This document shows, piece after piece, positions 49,704-59,722 of a DNA stretch of 64,000 nt. This stretch comes from an uncultured Pelagibacteraceae bacterium. Lineage in GTDB: Bacteria > Pseudomonadota > Alphaproteobacteria > Pelagibacterales > Pelagibacteraceae. The notes beneath the pieces are model-generated. The model did not search any database. It was not told where the DNA came from and worked only from the letters and a program-made list of their open reading frames with translations. Position numbers and translations under genes: made by a program. The stretch lies in contig CACJRL010000005.1 of NCBI GenBank assembly GCA_902595815.1, positions 39,934 to 103,933 of the forward strand, in the 5' to 3' direction. Numbering within the stretch: position 1 is the first letter of the stretch; each line of letters starts with the position of its first letter.

Positions 49704-50891
49704 TTATCCTAAATCCTCACAAAACTTTTTAATTCTAGCCATTGCTATTTTAAGTTTTGCCATTGAAGTTGCATATGAAATTCTAAAATATCCATCTAAA
49801 CCAAATGCTGAGCCTTGAACAGCAGCAACATTTTGTTTTTCTAATAGTTTTTGAACAAAATCAGTATCTTTTTTAAGTTTAGTTCTTTTATTAAGAAGTT
49901 TTTTACAATTCGGAAATACGTAAAATGCACCATTAGGTTTCAAGCAGCTGATACCATCAATATTATTTAAACTTTTGACAACAAAATCTCTTCTTTCTTT
50001 AAAGGATTTTGCTCTTTTCTTAATAAAGTCTTGTTTGCCATTCAAAGCTTCAACGGCTGCTGCTTGACTAATTGATGATGGATTCGAAGTAGACTGAGAT
50101 TGAATTTTTCTAATTGCAGAAATTATTTCTTTTGGTCCAGCTGCGTAACCAATTCTCCAACCAGTCATCGCATAAGATTTGCTCACTCCATTCATTGTTA
50201 ATGTTCGAGATTTTAATTTTGAAATTTGAGCAATAGTAAAAAATTTAAAATTATCATATTTAACATGCTCATAAATATCATCGCTCAAAATGTGAATTTT
50301 TTTGTTTTTTATTAAAACCTTTGCTAATTTTTGAATTTCTGATTTGCTGTATCCAGATCCAGTTGGATTAGATGGAGAATTAAGAATTATCCATTTCGTT
50401 CTTTTTGTAATCGCAGCTTTTAATTTTGCAGGTGTAATTTTAAATCCATCTTTTTCATGACATTTTACTATTTTTGGTTTTCCTCCTGCTAGGAGAACCA
50501 TATCTGGATATGAAACCCAGAATGGAGCAGGAATAATAACTTCATCTCCTTTATTTAAAGTTGCCATAAAAGTGTTATAGAGAACTTGTTTACCTCCAGT
50601 TCCAACTGTGATTTCGTCTAATTTATAATTTAGTTTATTTTCTCTTTTAAATTTTTTTAAAATTGCTTTTTTTAATGCTGGAGTTCCATCAACTGCAGTA
50701 TACTTTGTATCTCCGTCTCTTATTGCTTTAATGGCTGCATTTTTAACATTGATAGGAGTATCAAAATCTGGTTCCCCTGCCCCAAGGCCGACTACATCTT
50801 TTCCTGCAGCTCTTAATTCTCTTGCCTTTTGAGTAACTGCAATAGTTGGGGATGGTTTAATTCTTTTTAAATTATTAGATATTATGCTCAT
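49704..50891 (-). CDS. Aspartate aminotransferase, class I (PLP)
   Basis: A 395-residue fold-type I aminotransferase. Seen are GLGAGEPDFDTP (35-46), PAPFWVSYPDMV, NSPSNPTGSGYS and the PLP lysine K238 in MNGVSKSYAMTGWRIGY, with FRISYAT carrying the arginine that binds the substrate carboxylate. This is the I-gamma aspartate aminotransferase subgroup common in alphaproteobacteria; some members also use prephenate or other acids. It is divergent from uvrB with 36 bases between starts. Confidence 0.93.
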   Translation of the reverse strand: MSIISNNLKRIKPSPTIAVTQKARELRAAGKDVVGLGAGEPDFDTPINVKNAAIKAIRDGDTKYTAVDGTPALKKAILKKFKRENKLNYKLDEITVGTGGKQVLYNTFMATLNKGDEVIIPAPFWVSYPDMVLLAGGKPKIVKCHEKDGFKITPAKLKAAITKRTKWIILNSPSNPTGSGYSKSEIQKLAKVLIKNKKIHILSDDIYEHVKYDNFKFFTIAQISKLKSRTLTMNGVSKSYAMTGWRIGYAAGPKEIISAIRKIQSQSTSNPSSISQAAAVEALNGKQDFIKKRAKSFKERRDFVVKSLNNIDGISCLKPNGAFYVFPNCKKLLNKRTKLKKDTDFVQKLLEKQNVAAVQGSAFGLDGYFRISYATSMAKLKIAMARIKKFCEDLG

Positions 50892-50927
50892 TGAATTATG
50901 AAATTATTCAATTACGTTGTTTAATAT

Positions 50928-53102
50928 ATGGAGAATACATATCAAGACCTAATTACAGACATTCAGAGCAAAAACCCAAAAATCGGTGGAAAACTCGAAG
51001 GTGGAAAAAAATTCAAAATAAAGTCAGATTTTACCCCGGCTGGTGACCAGCCAGAGGCAATTAAAAAGCTTGTCCAAGGAGCTAAAAAAAATGAGTTTAA
51101 TCAAGTATTATTAGGAGTAACTGGATCTGGAAAAACTTTTACAATGGCAAAAGTTATAGAAGCTACGAATAGACCAGCGTTAATATTGGCACCAAATAAA
51201 ACTTTGGCAGCTCAACTTTACGGTGAGATGAAAACTTTTTTCCCAGATAATGCTGTTGAGTATTTTGTATCTTACTATGATTATTACACTCCGGAAGCTT
51301 ACGTGCCAAGATCAGATACGTACATAGAGAAAGAAGCATCTATAAACGAGCAGATTGATAGAATGAGACACTCGGCAACAAGATCTCTTCTTGAAAGAGA
51401 CGATGTTTTAATTGTTGCAAGTGTTTCCTGTATTTATGGTTTGGGATCAGTAGAAGCTTACAGCAAAATGACTCTAACTCTACAGAAAAACTATGAATAT
51501 AATAGAGAACAAATAATAAAATCTCTTGTTGCTCTTCAGTACAAGAGAAATGATCAAAATTTTTATAGAGGAACATTTAGGGCAAGGGGAGAATATTTAG
51601 AAATATTTCCGTCTCATCTAGAGGATAGAGCATGGAGACTAAGTTTATTTGGTGATAAACTTGAAAAGATTGAGGAATTTGATCCTTTGACGGGAGATCA
51701 AGTTAGAGATCTTAGTCTAGTAAAAGTTTATGCAAATTCTCATTACATCACTCCCAAACCAACCGTAGAACAAGCAATTATAAAAATAAGAAAAGAATTA
51801 GAAGAGACTTTAAAAAAACACAAAGCAGAAAACAAGTTACTAGAGGCACAACGATTAGAGGAGAGAACTAAATTTGATTTAGAAATGATTGAGGCAACTG
51901 GATCTTGTGCAGGTATTGAAAATTATTCAAGATTTTTATCTGGTAGAAAACCAGGAGAGCCACCACCTACTCTTTTCGAATATTTTCCTGATAACACATT
52001 AGTTTTTGTTGATGAATCTCATGTTACAGTTCCCCAACTTAATGGGATGTTTAAGGGAGATAGATCTCGAAAAAGCACGTTGGCTGAGTATGGTTTTAGA
52101 TTACCTTCCTGCATGGACAATAGACCTTTAAAATTTGAAGAGTGGGATTTGATGAGAACACAAACTGTATTTGTTTCAGCAACTCCTGGCCCGTGGGAAT
52201 TGGAACAGACTAAAGGGAAGTTTATTGATCAGGTAATAAGGCCTACAGGCTTAATTGATCCACCAGTTGAGATTAGACCAGCCAAAAATCAAGTAGACGA
52301 CCTTATGCATGAATGTAAAAAAGTAGTTGAAAATAATTATAGAGTTTTGGTTACAACACTTACAAAAAAAATGGCAGAGGATTTAACCGAGTATCTTCAT
52401 GAAAATGGGATAAAAGTAAGATACCTTCATTCTGATATAGATACACTTGAGAGAATAGAGATTATGAGAGATCTTAGAATGGGTGTATTTGATGTTCTAG
52501 TTGGAATAAATTTATTAAGAGAAGGTTTAGATATTCCAGAATGCGCATTAGTTGGAATACTAGATGCTGATAAAGAAGGATTTTTGCGATCAGAAACTTC
52601 ACTAATTCAAACAATAGGAAGAGCCGCAAGAAACGTAGATGGAAAAGTTATTCTTTATGCTGATAAAGAAACAAAAAGTATAAAGAAAGCAATTAAAGAA
52701 ACTGAGCGAAGAAGAAAAATTCAATTAGAGTACAATAAGAAAAATAAAATCGACGCTAAATCTGTAAAAAAAGAAATAAGTGATATTCTAGAAAGTGTTT
52801 ACGAGAAAGATTACGTCAAAATAAGTGAAGGTTCCAATATTGGTGGTAACCTTAAAAAACATTTAAAAGGATTGGACAAAAAAATGAAAGAAGCTGCATC
52901 TAATCTGGAATTTGAGGAAGCCGCTAAAATTAGAGATGAGATGAGAAAACTACAAAGTACTGAATTAGAAATTACTTTAAACCCCAAAATTAGACAGTAC
53001 GATGTTAAAAATAAAATTTATCCTAAAGGTAGATCCACATTGGGTATGCCTGGTACAAGAGTTACAAAAAAAAGAGACAAAAAATGGAAGCACGGAAGAT
53101 AA
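50928..53102 (+). CDS. uvrB: UvrB, excision repair damage-verification subunit
   Basis: A 724-residue helicase-like protein. Walker A GVTGSGKT (63-70), the DNA-wedging hairpin region [33 protein letters not shown], the helicase motifs [19 protein letters not shown] and QTIGRAARN, and the C-terminal UVR domain (about 640-675) that contacts UvrC. Full length. It leads a plus-strand chain to pgsA in which uvrC comes four genes later; the next gene overlaps its end by 19 bases. Confidence 0.98.
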   Translation: MENTYQDLITDIQSKNPKIGGKLEGGKKFKIKSDFTPAGDQPEAIKKLVQGAKKNEFNQVLLGVTGSGKTFTMAKVIEATNRPALILAPNKTLAAQLYGEMKTFFPDNAVEYFVSYYDYYTPEAYVPRSDTYIEKEASINEQIDRMRHSATRSLLERDDVLIVASVSCIYGLGSVEAYSKMTLTLQKNYEYNREQIIKSLVALQYKRNDQNFYRGTFRARGEYLEIFPSHLEDRAWRLSLFGDKLEKIEEFDPLTGDQVRDLSLVKVYANSHYITPKPTVEQAIIKIRKELEETLKKHKAENKLLEAQRLEERTKFDLEMIEATGSCAGIENYSRFLSGRKPGEPPPTLFEYFPDNTLVFVDESHVTVPQLNGMFKGDRSRKSTLAEYGFRLPSCMDNRPLKFEEWDLMRTQTVFVSATPGPWELEQTKGKFIDQVIRPTGLIDPPVEIRPAKNQVDDLMHECKKVVENNYRVLVTTLTKKMAEDLTEYLHENGIKVRYLHSDIDTLERIEIMRDLRMGVFDVLVGINLLREGLDIPECALVGILDADKEGFLRSETSLIQTIGRAARNVDGKVILYADKETKSIKKAIKETERRRKIQLEYNKKNKIDAKSVKKEISDILESVYEKDYVKISEGSNIGGNLKKHLKGLDKKMKEAASNLEFEEAAKIRDEMRKLQSTELEITLNPKIRQYDVKNKIYPKGRSTLGMPGTRVTKKRDKKWKHGR

Positions 53103-53839
53103 TAATAACTGGAGCAGCAACTCGAATGGGGGCTGCGATAGCTAAAAAATTATCTGGGCCTAATATTGAAATTGTTATCCATTATAACAAATCAAAGTCC
53201 AAAGCAGAAAGTCTTAAAAAAGATTTAAATAAAAGTGGTACAAAAATTTATTTGGTAAAAGCAGATTTAACTAAAGAAAAAGAAATAGAAAGAATGCTTA
53301 AATTTTCAAAATCAAAATTGAAGTATTTTGATTGTTTAATTAATAATGCTTCATTATTTGAGAACGATAAACTTGAAAATTTCACAACAAAAAGTTGGGA
53401 AAGCCATTTAAAAGCTAATTTAAAAGCGCCAGCTTTATTATCAAAGGGTTTTGCTAAAAATGCTAGAGGCAAAAACAATAATATTATTAATATAATTGAT
53501 CAAAGAGTATTCAAGTTAACTCCATATTTTTTTTCATATACATTAAGTAAAACTGGTCTTTATACTTTAACCAAAACTAGCGCCATGAGTCTTGCCCCAA
53601 ATATTAGAGTGAATGGAATTGCTCCAGGTCCAACTATTAAAAATAAAAGACAGTCTGACAAGCATTTTAAAAAACAATACATGGCAACACCTCTTAAAAG
53701 ACAGACAAATGTAGAGGAAATCTGCAATGCTGTTGACTTTTTTATTAAAAATAGGTCTATTACCGGTCAAGTTTTAGCAATTGATAGTGGCCAAAACTTA
53801 AACTGGCAAACTCCAGACATAATGGGTGGTAAGGAATGA
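53084..53839 (+). CDS. folM: Short-chain reductase of the FolM/pteridine reductase type
   Basis: A 251-residue SDR enzyme. N-terminal NADPH motif TGAATRMG (9-16) has the TGxxxR form of pteridine reductases; [11 protein letters not shown] follows; the catalytic pair is Y152 and K156 in YTLSK. The usual catalytic serine is replaced by D139 (INIIDQR), as in PTR1 and FolM. With folB two genes on, a role reducing dihydropterin or dihydrofolate is likely, which would matter if no standard FolA exists. It overlaps uvrB by 19 bases and the next gene by four. Confidence 0.82.
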   Translation: MEARKIIITGAATRMGAAIAKKLSGPNIEIVIHYNKSKSKAESLKKDLNKSGTKIYLVKADLTKEKEIERMLKFSKSKLKYFDCLINNASLFENDKLENFTTKSWESHLKANLKAPALLSKGFAKNARGKNNNIINIIDQRVFKLTPYFFSYTLSKTGLYTLTKTSAMSLAPNIRVNGIAPGPTIKNKRQSDKHFKKQYMATPLKRQTNVEEICNAVDFFIKNRSITGQVLAIDSGQNLNWQTPDIMGGKE

Positions 53840-54846
53840 AAAAATTAATACTTACAATTTCAATATTTTTTACATTAATTTCTTTAGCAGAAGCTAGAGA
53901 ATGTAAAACTGGAGATATCAAGGTAGATGCATTTATTTATAGTGATGGAAAAAAAGTAACTGTAATAAAAGGAACTGATATTCCAAATCCAGAAAATAAA
54001 ATCATAATGATCTATAATACAGGAGGATGGACAGTCAAAAAGAAATGGGGAGAATGTAAAGATTTTCTTCCAAAGTATTTAGGTCAAATATCAGGAACTA
54101 AAATTAAAGGTAAAGAACTGGTTTTAATGCTTAATAGAAGGTTACATAAAGCAGGTGGAGATGATGGATATGGTTGTGGATGGAAATTCAAAGGTGCATA
54201 TCACAAACCTTGGTATGATTGTATTTTAGAAAATTGGGGAATAAGTAAAAGAGTCGACGTAAATAAAGAAATAATTGATGAATTAGTTTCAAAAGGAACT
54301 CCAAGAAATCAAATATTTATGTCTGGATTGTCTTGTGGAGGTATTGATACACTTAGACACAAAGGTCTTTATCCAGAGGACTTTAATGCAACTATTTCCT
54401 TCATGCCTAATTGTTGGGATAGAAATCCAAACACTCCAATTAGAAAAATGCAAATTGACGAACTGAAAAGTTTTAAAAGAATAGATGCTCTAGTTTTTCA
54501 TAGCCCCGTAGATGGTGAGGGAGATTGGCGTAGCAATAGTGTCTGGATGAAAAAAGATTTAGGAAATATCCCGGGTATAAAATGGATTGATACACCTGGT
54601 CACACAAATAGAAAAATTTTTGTCAATGGAAAAGATTGTAAAGTTAAAGAGAAAATGAAAGGTGGATGGGAAGAAGCTTGGCCAGAAGGTAAAGAAAAAC
54701 TAACAAGTGAAAAAAAATTTGTAGTTCTTGATAAGAAATTACAGAAAGAAATGAAAAAGAGTGCTGCAGGCCATCAACTTGTTAAATATAGCTGTTTTAG
54801 TTATTACCATCCAGAAATTATTAAATTTATAGAATCTAGAATGTAA
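53836..54846 (+). CDS. Secreted cysteine-rich protein, possible alpha/beta hydrolase
   Basis: A 336-residue protein with signal peptide about 1-20 (cleavage after AEA). I do not recognise the family. A serine-hydrolase layout can be proposed: oxyanion region YNTGGW (60-65), nucleophile elbow GLSCGG with S166, acid D226 or D230 in HSPVDGEGD and H313 in AAGHQL, in the right order and spacing. The mature part has eight cysteines (23, 74, 114, 129, 167, 193, 268, 320), suggesting disulfides in the periplasm. It starts inside the reductase stop (ATGA) and ends 2 bases before folB. Confidence 0.7.
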   Translation: MKKLILTISIFFTLISLAEARECKTGDIKVDAFIYSDGKKVTVIKGTDIPNPENKIIMIYNTGGWTVKKKWGECKDFLPKYLGQISGTKIKGKELVLMLNRRLHKAGGDDGYGCGWKFKGAYHKPWYDCILENWGISKRVDVNKEIIDELVSKGTPRNQIFMSGLSCGGIDTLRHKGLYPEDFNATISFMPNCWDRNPNTPIRKMQIDELKSFKRIDALVFHSPVDGEGDWRSNSVWMKKDLGNIPGIKWIDTPGHTNRKIFVNGKDCKVKEKMKGGWEEAWPEGKEKLTSEKKFVVLDKKLQKEMKKSAAGHQLVKYSCFSYYHPEIIKFIESRM

Positions 54847-54848
54847 AT

Positions 54849-55274
54849 ATGAAAAAAAATAATCTTAAAGTTGTAAAAATAGATAAAAATAAAAGACTAT
54901 TTAACTATGAAAAGAAGGTCTTAATAAAAGAATTAGTGTTAGATTTAAAACTTGGTTATTTTGATTTTGAAAAAGAAAAATCTCAAAAAGTAAAATTTAA
55001 TTTAGAAGTAAATTATCAAGATAAACAGCCATCGAATGATAAAGATATTAAATCGATAGTTAACTATGCTAAAATAGTAAAATTAATAAAAAAACTAGTA
55101 AAAAACAAACATTACAATTTTCTTGAAACATTGGCAGAAGATGTTTTTGATGAGCTATTCAAAGATAAAAGAATAGATAAAATTACTCTTCAAATCGAAA
55201 AATTAGAAATAATGAAGGATTGCAGCTCAGTTGGGATCCAAATTTCTAAAAAAAGAAGCCATGATCAGCTCTGA
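54849..55274 (+). CDS. folB: FolB-like dihydroneopterin aldolase
   Basis: A 141-residue T-fold protein. [23 protein letters not shown] near the start and [10 protein letters not shown] (catalytic-region glutamate) then [13 protein letters not shown] are the pattern of FolB, which makes 6-hydroxymethyl-dihydropterin in folate synthesis. A roughly 22-residue N-terminal extension precedes the domain. The conserved lysine near the end is present (KLEI). It sits between a secreted protein gene and uvrC, overlapping uvrC by 14 bases. Confidence 0.83.
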   Translation: MKKNNLKVVKIDKNKRLFNYEKKVLIKELVLDLKLGYFDFEKEKSQKVKFNLEVNYQDKQPSNDKDIKSIVNYAKIVKLIKKLVKNKHYNFLETLAEDVFDELFKDKRIDKITLQIEKLEIMKDCSSVGIQISKKRSHDQL

Positions 55275-57096
55275 TATAGGTAAAGAAGTAATTAAAAAAG
55301 AATTGCACTTGGTTCCTAAGCTTCCAGGTGTTTATAGGATGCTAAATTCAAAAGGAGAAATTCTTTATGTGGGTAAAGCAAAAAACCTTCCGAACAGACT
55401 TAAAAGTTATGTATCAGAGAAAAGTCATATCATTAGGACTGAGAGAATGCTCTCTCAAACAAAAAGACTCGAAATTACTACTACTTCAAATGAAAGTGAG
55501 GCTTTACTTTTAGAAGCAAATTTAATTAAAAAGTTTAAACCAAAATTTAATATTTTACTAAGAGACGACAAATCCTTTCCTTTTATTTTTATAGGCGACA
55601 AAGATAAATGGCCACAAATCAAAAGGCACAGAGGAAAAAAAGGTAAAGAAGGATTTTATTTTGGACCATTTGCATCAGCTGGATCTGCAAATTGGACTAT
55701 AAAAATGATCCAAAAAATATTTCATCTCAGAATTTGTGATGATACCGTTTTCAAAAATAGAGAAAGACCCTGCATACTTTATCAAATTAAAAGGTGCTCA
55801 GGACCTTGTGTTGGTTACGTAACTGAGAGTGATTATAAACAAACTGTTGATGATGCAATTGAGTTTGTGTCAGGCAAATCTAGAAAAATTCAGAAAAGCT
55901 TATCTAATCAAATGGAAAAGGCTAGTGAGGATTTAGACTTTGAAAAAGCAGCAATATTAAGAGATCGAATTAAATCGTTAAATATTATCCAATCTTCTCA
56001 AAGAATTAATGAAGCAAATTTAGTCGAAGCAGATGTTATCGCGGGATATAAAGAGTCTGGAAAAACTTGTATTCAAGTTTTTTTTTATAGGTCAAAACAA
56101 AATTGGGGTAATCAAGCTTTTTTTCCAAAGCATGATCCAGAAGAAAATCTCAGTGATATCATTAACTCTTTTGTCTCTCAATTTTATGAAAATAAAAGTG
56201 TGCCATCTTCAATAATTTTATCAAATGAAATTAAAGAGAAAGAATTAATTGAAAAAACACTTACACAAAAAGAAGGTAAGCAAATCACAATTACTGTTGC
56301 AAAAAAAGGGACAAAACTAAAAGTTATTAATCAAGCAATAAATAATGCAAAAGATAGTTTGAATAGAAAACTTTACGAGAGTCAGAATAATAGAGATCTT
56401 TTCGATGCAGTATCAAAAAAATTCAATCTTGAAACTAATATTAATTTAGTTGAGGTTTATGATAATAGCCATATTCAAGGCACGAATAGTGTGGGCGCTT
56501 TAATTACTTATGGTGATGAAGGGTTCGTTAAAAAAAGGTATAGAAAATTTAATATAAAAATTCAAAAAAATGCTCAAGATGATTATGGAATGATGAAAGA
56601 AGTTCTTAACAGAAGATTTAAAAGAGCAGTTCAAGAGAAAGATAATTATTTAACTTTCCCTGATTTAGTTTTAATTGATGGAGGGAAAGGTCAATATTCC
56701 GTTGCTAGAGAAGCGATGAATGAGCTTGGTTTACATGAAATACCGATTGTAGCAATAGCAAAAGGTAAAATGAGAAATAGTGGAAATGAAACATTTTTTC
56801 ATAATGGAAAAGAGTACAAATTCGAGAAAAATGATCCAACATTATTCTTTTTACAAAGACTGAGAGATGAATCCCATCGATTTGCAATAAGTGCTCATAG
56901 AGCAAAAAGAAAAAAGGGCATAAGCAAATCATTATTAGATCAAATTGATGGTATTGGATCTATCAGAAAAAGGGCACTATTAAATCATTTTGGTTCAGCC
57001 AGAGCTGTGGAATCAGCTAGTTTAGATGAAATAAAATCAGTTGATGGAGTTGAGGAAAAAGTTGCAAAAAAAATATATAACTTCTTTCACGAATGA
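55261..57096 (+). CDS. uvrC: UvrC, excision nuclease subunit
   Basis: A 611-residue dual-incision nuclease. N-terminal GIY-YIG domain ([20 protein letters not shown]), cysteine-containing [12 protein letters not shown] motif near residue 220 ([15 protein letters not shown]), RNase H-like domain with [12 protein letters not shown] and VLIDGGKGQ, and C-terminal helix-hairpin-helix pair ([17 protein letters not shown]). I start at the ATG at 55261; an in-frame TTG at 55231 would add ten residues inside folB. It overlaps pgsA by four bases. Confidence 0.97.
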   Translation: MISSDIGKEVIKKELHLVPKLPGVYRMLNSKGEILYVGKAKNLPNRLKSYVSEKSHIIRTERMLSQTKRLEITTTSNESEALLLEANLIKKFKPKFNILLRDDKSFPFIFIGDKDKWPQIKRHRGKKGKEGFYFGPFASAGSANWTIKMIQKIFHLRICDDTVFKNRERPCILYQIKRCSGPCVGYVTESDYKQTVDDAIEFVSGKSRKIQKSLSNQMEKASEDLDFEKAAILRDRIKSLNIIQSSQRINEANLVEADVIAGYKESGKTCIQVFFYRSKQNWGNQAFFPKHDPEENLSDIINSFVSQFYENKSVPSSIILSNEIKEKELIEKTLTQKEGKQITITVAKKGTKLKVINQAINNAKDSLNRKLYESQNNRDLFDAVSKKFNLETNINLVEVYDNSHIQGTNSVGALITYGDEGFVKKRYRKFNIKIQKNAQDDYGMMKEVLNRRFKRAVQEKDNYLTFPDLVLIDGGKGQYSVAREAMNELGLHEIPIVAIAKGKMRNSGNETFFHNGKEYKFEKNDPTLFFLQRLRDESHRFAISAHRAKRKKGISKSLLDQIDGIGSIRKRALLNHFGSARAVESASLDEIKSVDGVEEKVAKKIYNFFHE

Positions 57097-57677
57097 AATT
57101 TAAAATACCTAATTATTTAACGATTGGACGAATAATAATTGTTCCAATATTTGTTTTTACATTCTACCTTCCTGGGTTTTATGGAGACGTTATACCATTT
57201 GCTCTTTTTTTAATTGCCTCATTTACAGATTTTTTAGATGGCCTTTTGGCGAGGATGTTTAAAGAAGAGTCTAAACTTGGTGAACTTTTAGATCCTATTG
57301 CAGATAAAATTATTGTTGCAACTGCATTAATTTTATTAGTTATGGACCAAACAATAAAAAATTACGAAGTTATTGCAGCTATTATAATTCTTACAAGGGA
57401 AATACTAATTTCAGGTTTAAGAGAATTTCTAGCGAAAGGAAAAATAAAGCTTCCAGTTTCTAATTTAGCAAAACTTAAAACATTCTTGCAAATGTTTTCG
57501 ATAGCAATACTTCTGACTGGGGAAACAGGAAATAAATTAATAAATTTTCAAGATTATAATGCTCAAACAATTGGCATTATTATTTTATGGCTATCTGCTT
57601 TTTTAACACTTTATACTGGATATGATTATCTTAGAAAAGGAATAGACCATGCAATATCTGAAGATAATAAGGATTAG
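57093..57677 (+). CDS. pgsA: PgsA, phosphatidylglycerophosphate synthase
   Basis: A 194-residue membrane enzyme joining CDP-diacylglycerol and glycerol 3-phosphate, for phosphatidylglycerol. The CDP-alcohol motif is complete: D46, D49-G50, A53-R54, G63, D67 and D71 ([12 protein letters not shown] then [10 protein letters not shown]). N-terminal [11 protein letters not shown] is typical of PgsA, as is its position right after uvrC. It overlaps the convergent ilvE by four bases. Confidence 0.95.
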   Translation: MKFKIPNYLTIGRIIIVPIFVFTFYLPGFYGDVIPFALFLIASFTDFLDGLLARMFKEESKLGELLDPIADKIIVATALILLVMDQTIKNYEVIAAIIILTREILISGLREFLAKGKIKLPVSNLAKLKTFLQMFSIAILLTGETGNKLINFQDYNAQTIGIIILWLSAFLTLYTGYDYLRKGIDHAISEDNKD

Positions 57678-58555
57678 GCAGCTTTTTTTTGTCTAACTAA
57701 CTGATCAAAGCTTTTTGATAATCCTAGTATAACATCACAAATTTTGTATTTATGATCTGCTATGCTTGCAACAGGTGTTATTTCAGCTGCAGTTCCAGTT
57801 AAAAAACATCCATCAAAATTGCCTAGTTCATCTGGAGAAATTTTTCTTTCATGAACTTTAATATTTTTTGATTTAGCTAATTCAATTACAGCTTGTCTTG
57901 TAATACCATTTAAAAAGGAATCTGGTGTTGGTGTATGTAATTCATTATTTTTATCTTTAAAAAAAATGTTTGCACTTGTTCCTTCTGCAACATTGCCTTC
58001 AAAATCTAACATTAATGATTCAGAATACCCTTGTTGTTCAGCTTCGTGTTTTGAAAGAGTACAAATCATATATAATCCAGCTGCTTTTGCATCCCAAGGA
58101 ATAGTATTTGGAGCCGGTCTTCGCCATTTAGAAATATTTAATCTTATTCCTTCAGCTTTTAATTTTGGATCAAAATACGCTGGCCATTCCCACGTAGCTA
58201 TTGCTACATTAATTGTATTTTTCTGTGCTGATACACCCATCATCTCACTTCCTCTCCACGCAAATGGTCTTACATATCCATTTTGAATATTTTGAACCGC
58301 CACTATTTTTTTAGAAGCTTCATTTATTTCATCTTTTGTATAAGGAATATTAATGTCTAATCTTTTTGCAGAATAAAATAATCTATCTGTGTGCTCTTCT
58401 AGCTTAAATATTTCTCCTTCGTATACTCTTTCACCTTCAAAAACTAAACTTGCATAATGAAGTCCGTGACTGATTACATGGCATTTTGCATCTTGCCATT
58501 CAACAAGCTCATTATTGTACCATATTTTTCCTGATCGTTTATCGAAAGGTATCAT
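57674..58555 (-). CDS. ilvE: Branched-chain amino acid aminotransferase
   Basis: A 293-residue fold-type IV PLP aminotransferase, last step of valine, leucine and isoleucine synthesis. Landmarks are the N-terminal WYNNELVEWQDAKCHVISHG, GLHYASLVFEGERVYEG, AYVRP-like NGYVRPFAWRG, the PLP lysine in PWDAKAAGLY, EGTSANIFF and FLTGTAAEITPVASI. It is divergent from marR with 59 bases between starts. Confidence 0.94.
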   Translation of the reverse strand: MIPFDKRSGKIWYNNELVEWQDAKCHVISHGLHYASLVFEGERVYEGEIFKLEEHTDRLFYSAKRLDINIPYTKDEINEASKKIVAVQNIQNGYVRPFAWRGSEMMGVSAQKNTINVAIATWEWPAYFDPKLKAEGIRLNISKWRRPAPNTIPWDAKAAGLYMICTLSKHEAEQQGYSESLMLDFEGNVAEGTSANIFFKDKNNELHTPTPDSFLNGITRQAVIELAKSKNIKVHERKISPDELGNFDGCFLTGTAAEITPVASIADHKYKICDVILGLSKSFDQLVRQKKAA

Positions 58556-58614
58556 TATTTAAATTTATAAAAAAATATATTTGTATATATAATATGTCAA
58601 TATAACTTACCAAT

Positions 58615-59058
58615 ATGAAAAAACTTTTATATTTAAAAGATGAGGATCTGAAACAATATATTGAAAAAATATTTCTTGGCTACAGAGAGACAGTCTCAGA
58701 TGCTAGAAATGTGTTGAATAAATACTCCATAGGTGTCGCACATAACAAGGTTATTCATCTAATTTCATTATATGAGGGTATTACAATATCAGAACTTTTA
58801 AGAAAATTGAAAGTTACAAAGCAAAGTTTGAATAGAGTTTTGAAAGATTTAATAAATTTAAAAGCTATAAAATATGAAAAAGATCAAATAGATACGAGAA
58901 TAAAACATGTCTTCTTAACAGAGGAAGGAGAAAAATTATTTAACGAAATTTTCTCAGCTCAAAAGAAAAGAATTTACCAAGCATTCTCTGCATCAAAAGC
59001 AAATGAGGTTGTTAGTTTTGATAATGTTTTAAAAAAAATAATTAATGGAAAAATTTAA
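58615..59058 (+). CDS. MarR family transcription regulator
   Basis: A 147-residue winged-helix protein. The DNA-reading helices are in EGITISELLRKLKVTKQSLNRVLKDLINLKAIKYEKD, with the wing DTRIKHVFLTEEGEKLF. The core is normal length, flanked by dimerisation helices. It is divergent from ilvE and overlaps the OmpR-type regulator gene by 14 bases. Its ligand is unknown; regulation of ilvE or of its own operon is possible. Confidence 0.9.
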   Translation: MKKLLYLKDEDLKQYIEKIFLGYRETVSDARNVLNKYSIGVAHNKVIHLISLYEGITISELLRKLKVTKQSLNRVLKDLINLKAIKYEKDQIDTRIKHVFLTEEGEKLFNEIFSAQKKRIYQAFSASKANEVVSFDNVLKKIINGKI

Positions 59059-59722
59059 AGCACATATTTTAGTTGTAGATGACGATGATGGCATAAGAGA
59101 ATTAGTTAAAGAATACCTTTCCCAAAATGAATATCTTGTAACTAGTTCGAATAGTGCCGAAGATGCTCTTGAGAAAGTTAAAATTATAAAATTTGACTTA
59201 ATAGTACTTGATATAATGATGCCAGGAAAGAGTGGTTTAGAATTTACAAAAGAAAATAAAGATAAAATTTCGACCCCTATAATTCTTTTAACTGCGAAGG
59301 GTGAAGCTTCAGAGAGAATAGAGGGTTTGGATATTGGTGCAGACGATTACCTTCCTAAACCTTTTGAGCCTAAAGAATTAATACTTAGAATTAATAATAT
59401 CTTAAATAAAACAAAATATAAAAATACAAAGAGAAAATTTAAATTTGGTAAAATTGAAATAGATCTTAATAAGCAGTTTATTTTGAAAAATGATAAATCA
59501 ATAAAAATCAATAATACAGAAAAAATAATTTTAGATAAAATGGTTAATTCCCCTGGAAAAATTTTTAAAAGAGAAGAGATTGGAAATCTTATAAAAATTG
59601 ATAAAGAAAGATCAGTTGACGTAATCATTACAAGACTTAGGAAGAAAATTGAAGAAAACCCCAAAAGCCCAAATTATTTACAAACAATAAGAGGTGAAGG
59701 TTATGTTTTATGGATTGAATAA
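59045..59722 (+). CDS. ompR: OmpR-type response regulator
   Basis: A 225-residue regulator. Receiver domain: acidic pocket VVDDDDG (11-16), phosphorylation site D56 in LIVLDIMMPG, switch residue in LLTAKGE and K in YLPKPFEP. The C-terminal OmpR-type winged helix includes INNTEKIILDKMVN and SVDVIITRLRKKIEENP, ending IRGEGYVLW. It lies between marR and an EnvZ-type kinase, overlapping both. Symbol reflects the family; the target genes are not known. Confidence 0.9.
   Translation: MEKFKAHILVVDDDDGIRELVKEYLSQNEYLVTSSNSAEDALEKVKIIKFDLIVLDIMMPGKSGLEFTKENKDKISTPIILLTAKGEASERIEGLDIGADDYLPKPFEPKELILRINNILNKTKYKNTKRKFKFGKIEIDLNKQFILKNDKSIKINNTEKIILDKMVNSPGKIFKREEIGNLIKIDKERSVDVIITRLRKKIEENPKSPNYLQTIRGEGYVLWIE

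Noticed and set aside
53836..54846. Direct call as a polyhydroxyalkanoate depolymerase or dienelactone hydrolase
   Set aside because: Only the serine elbow-like motif is suggestive; no family-specific signature could be recognised, so the function was left open.
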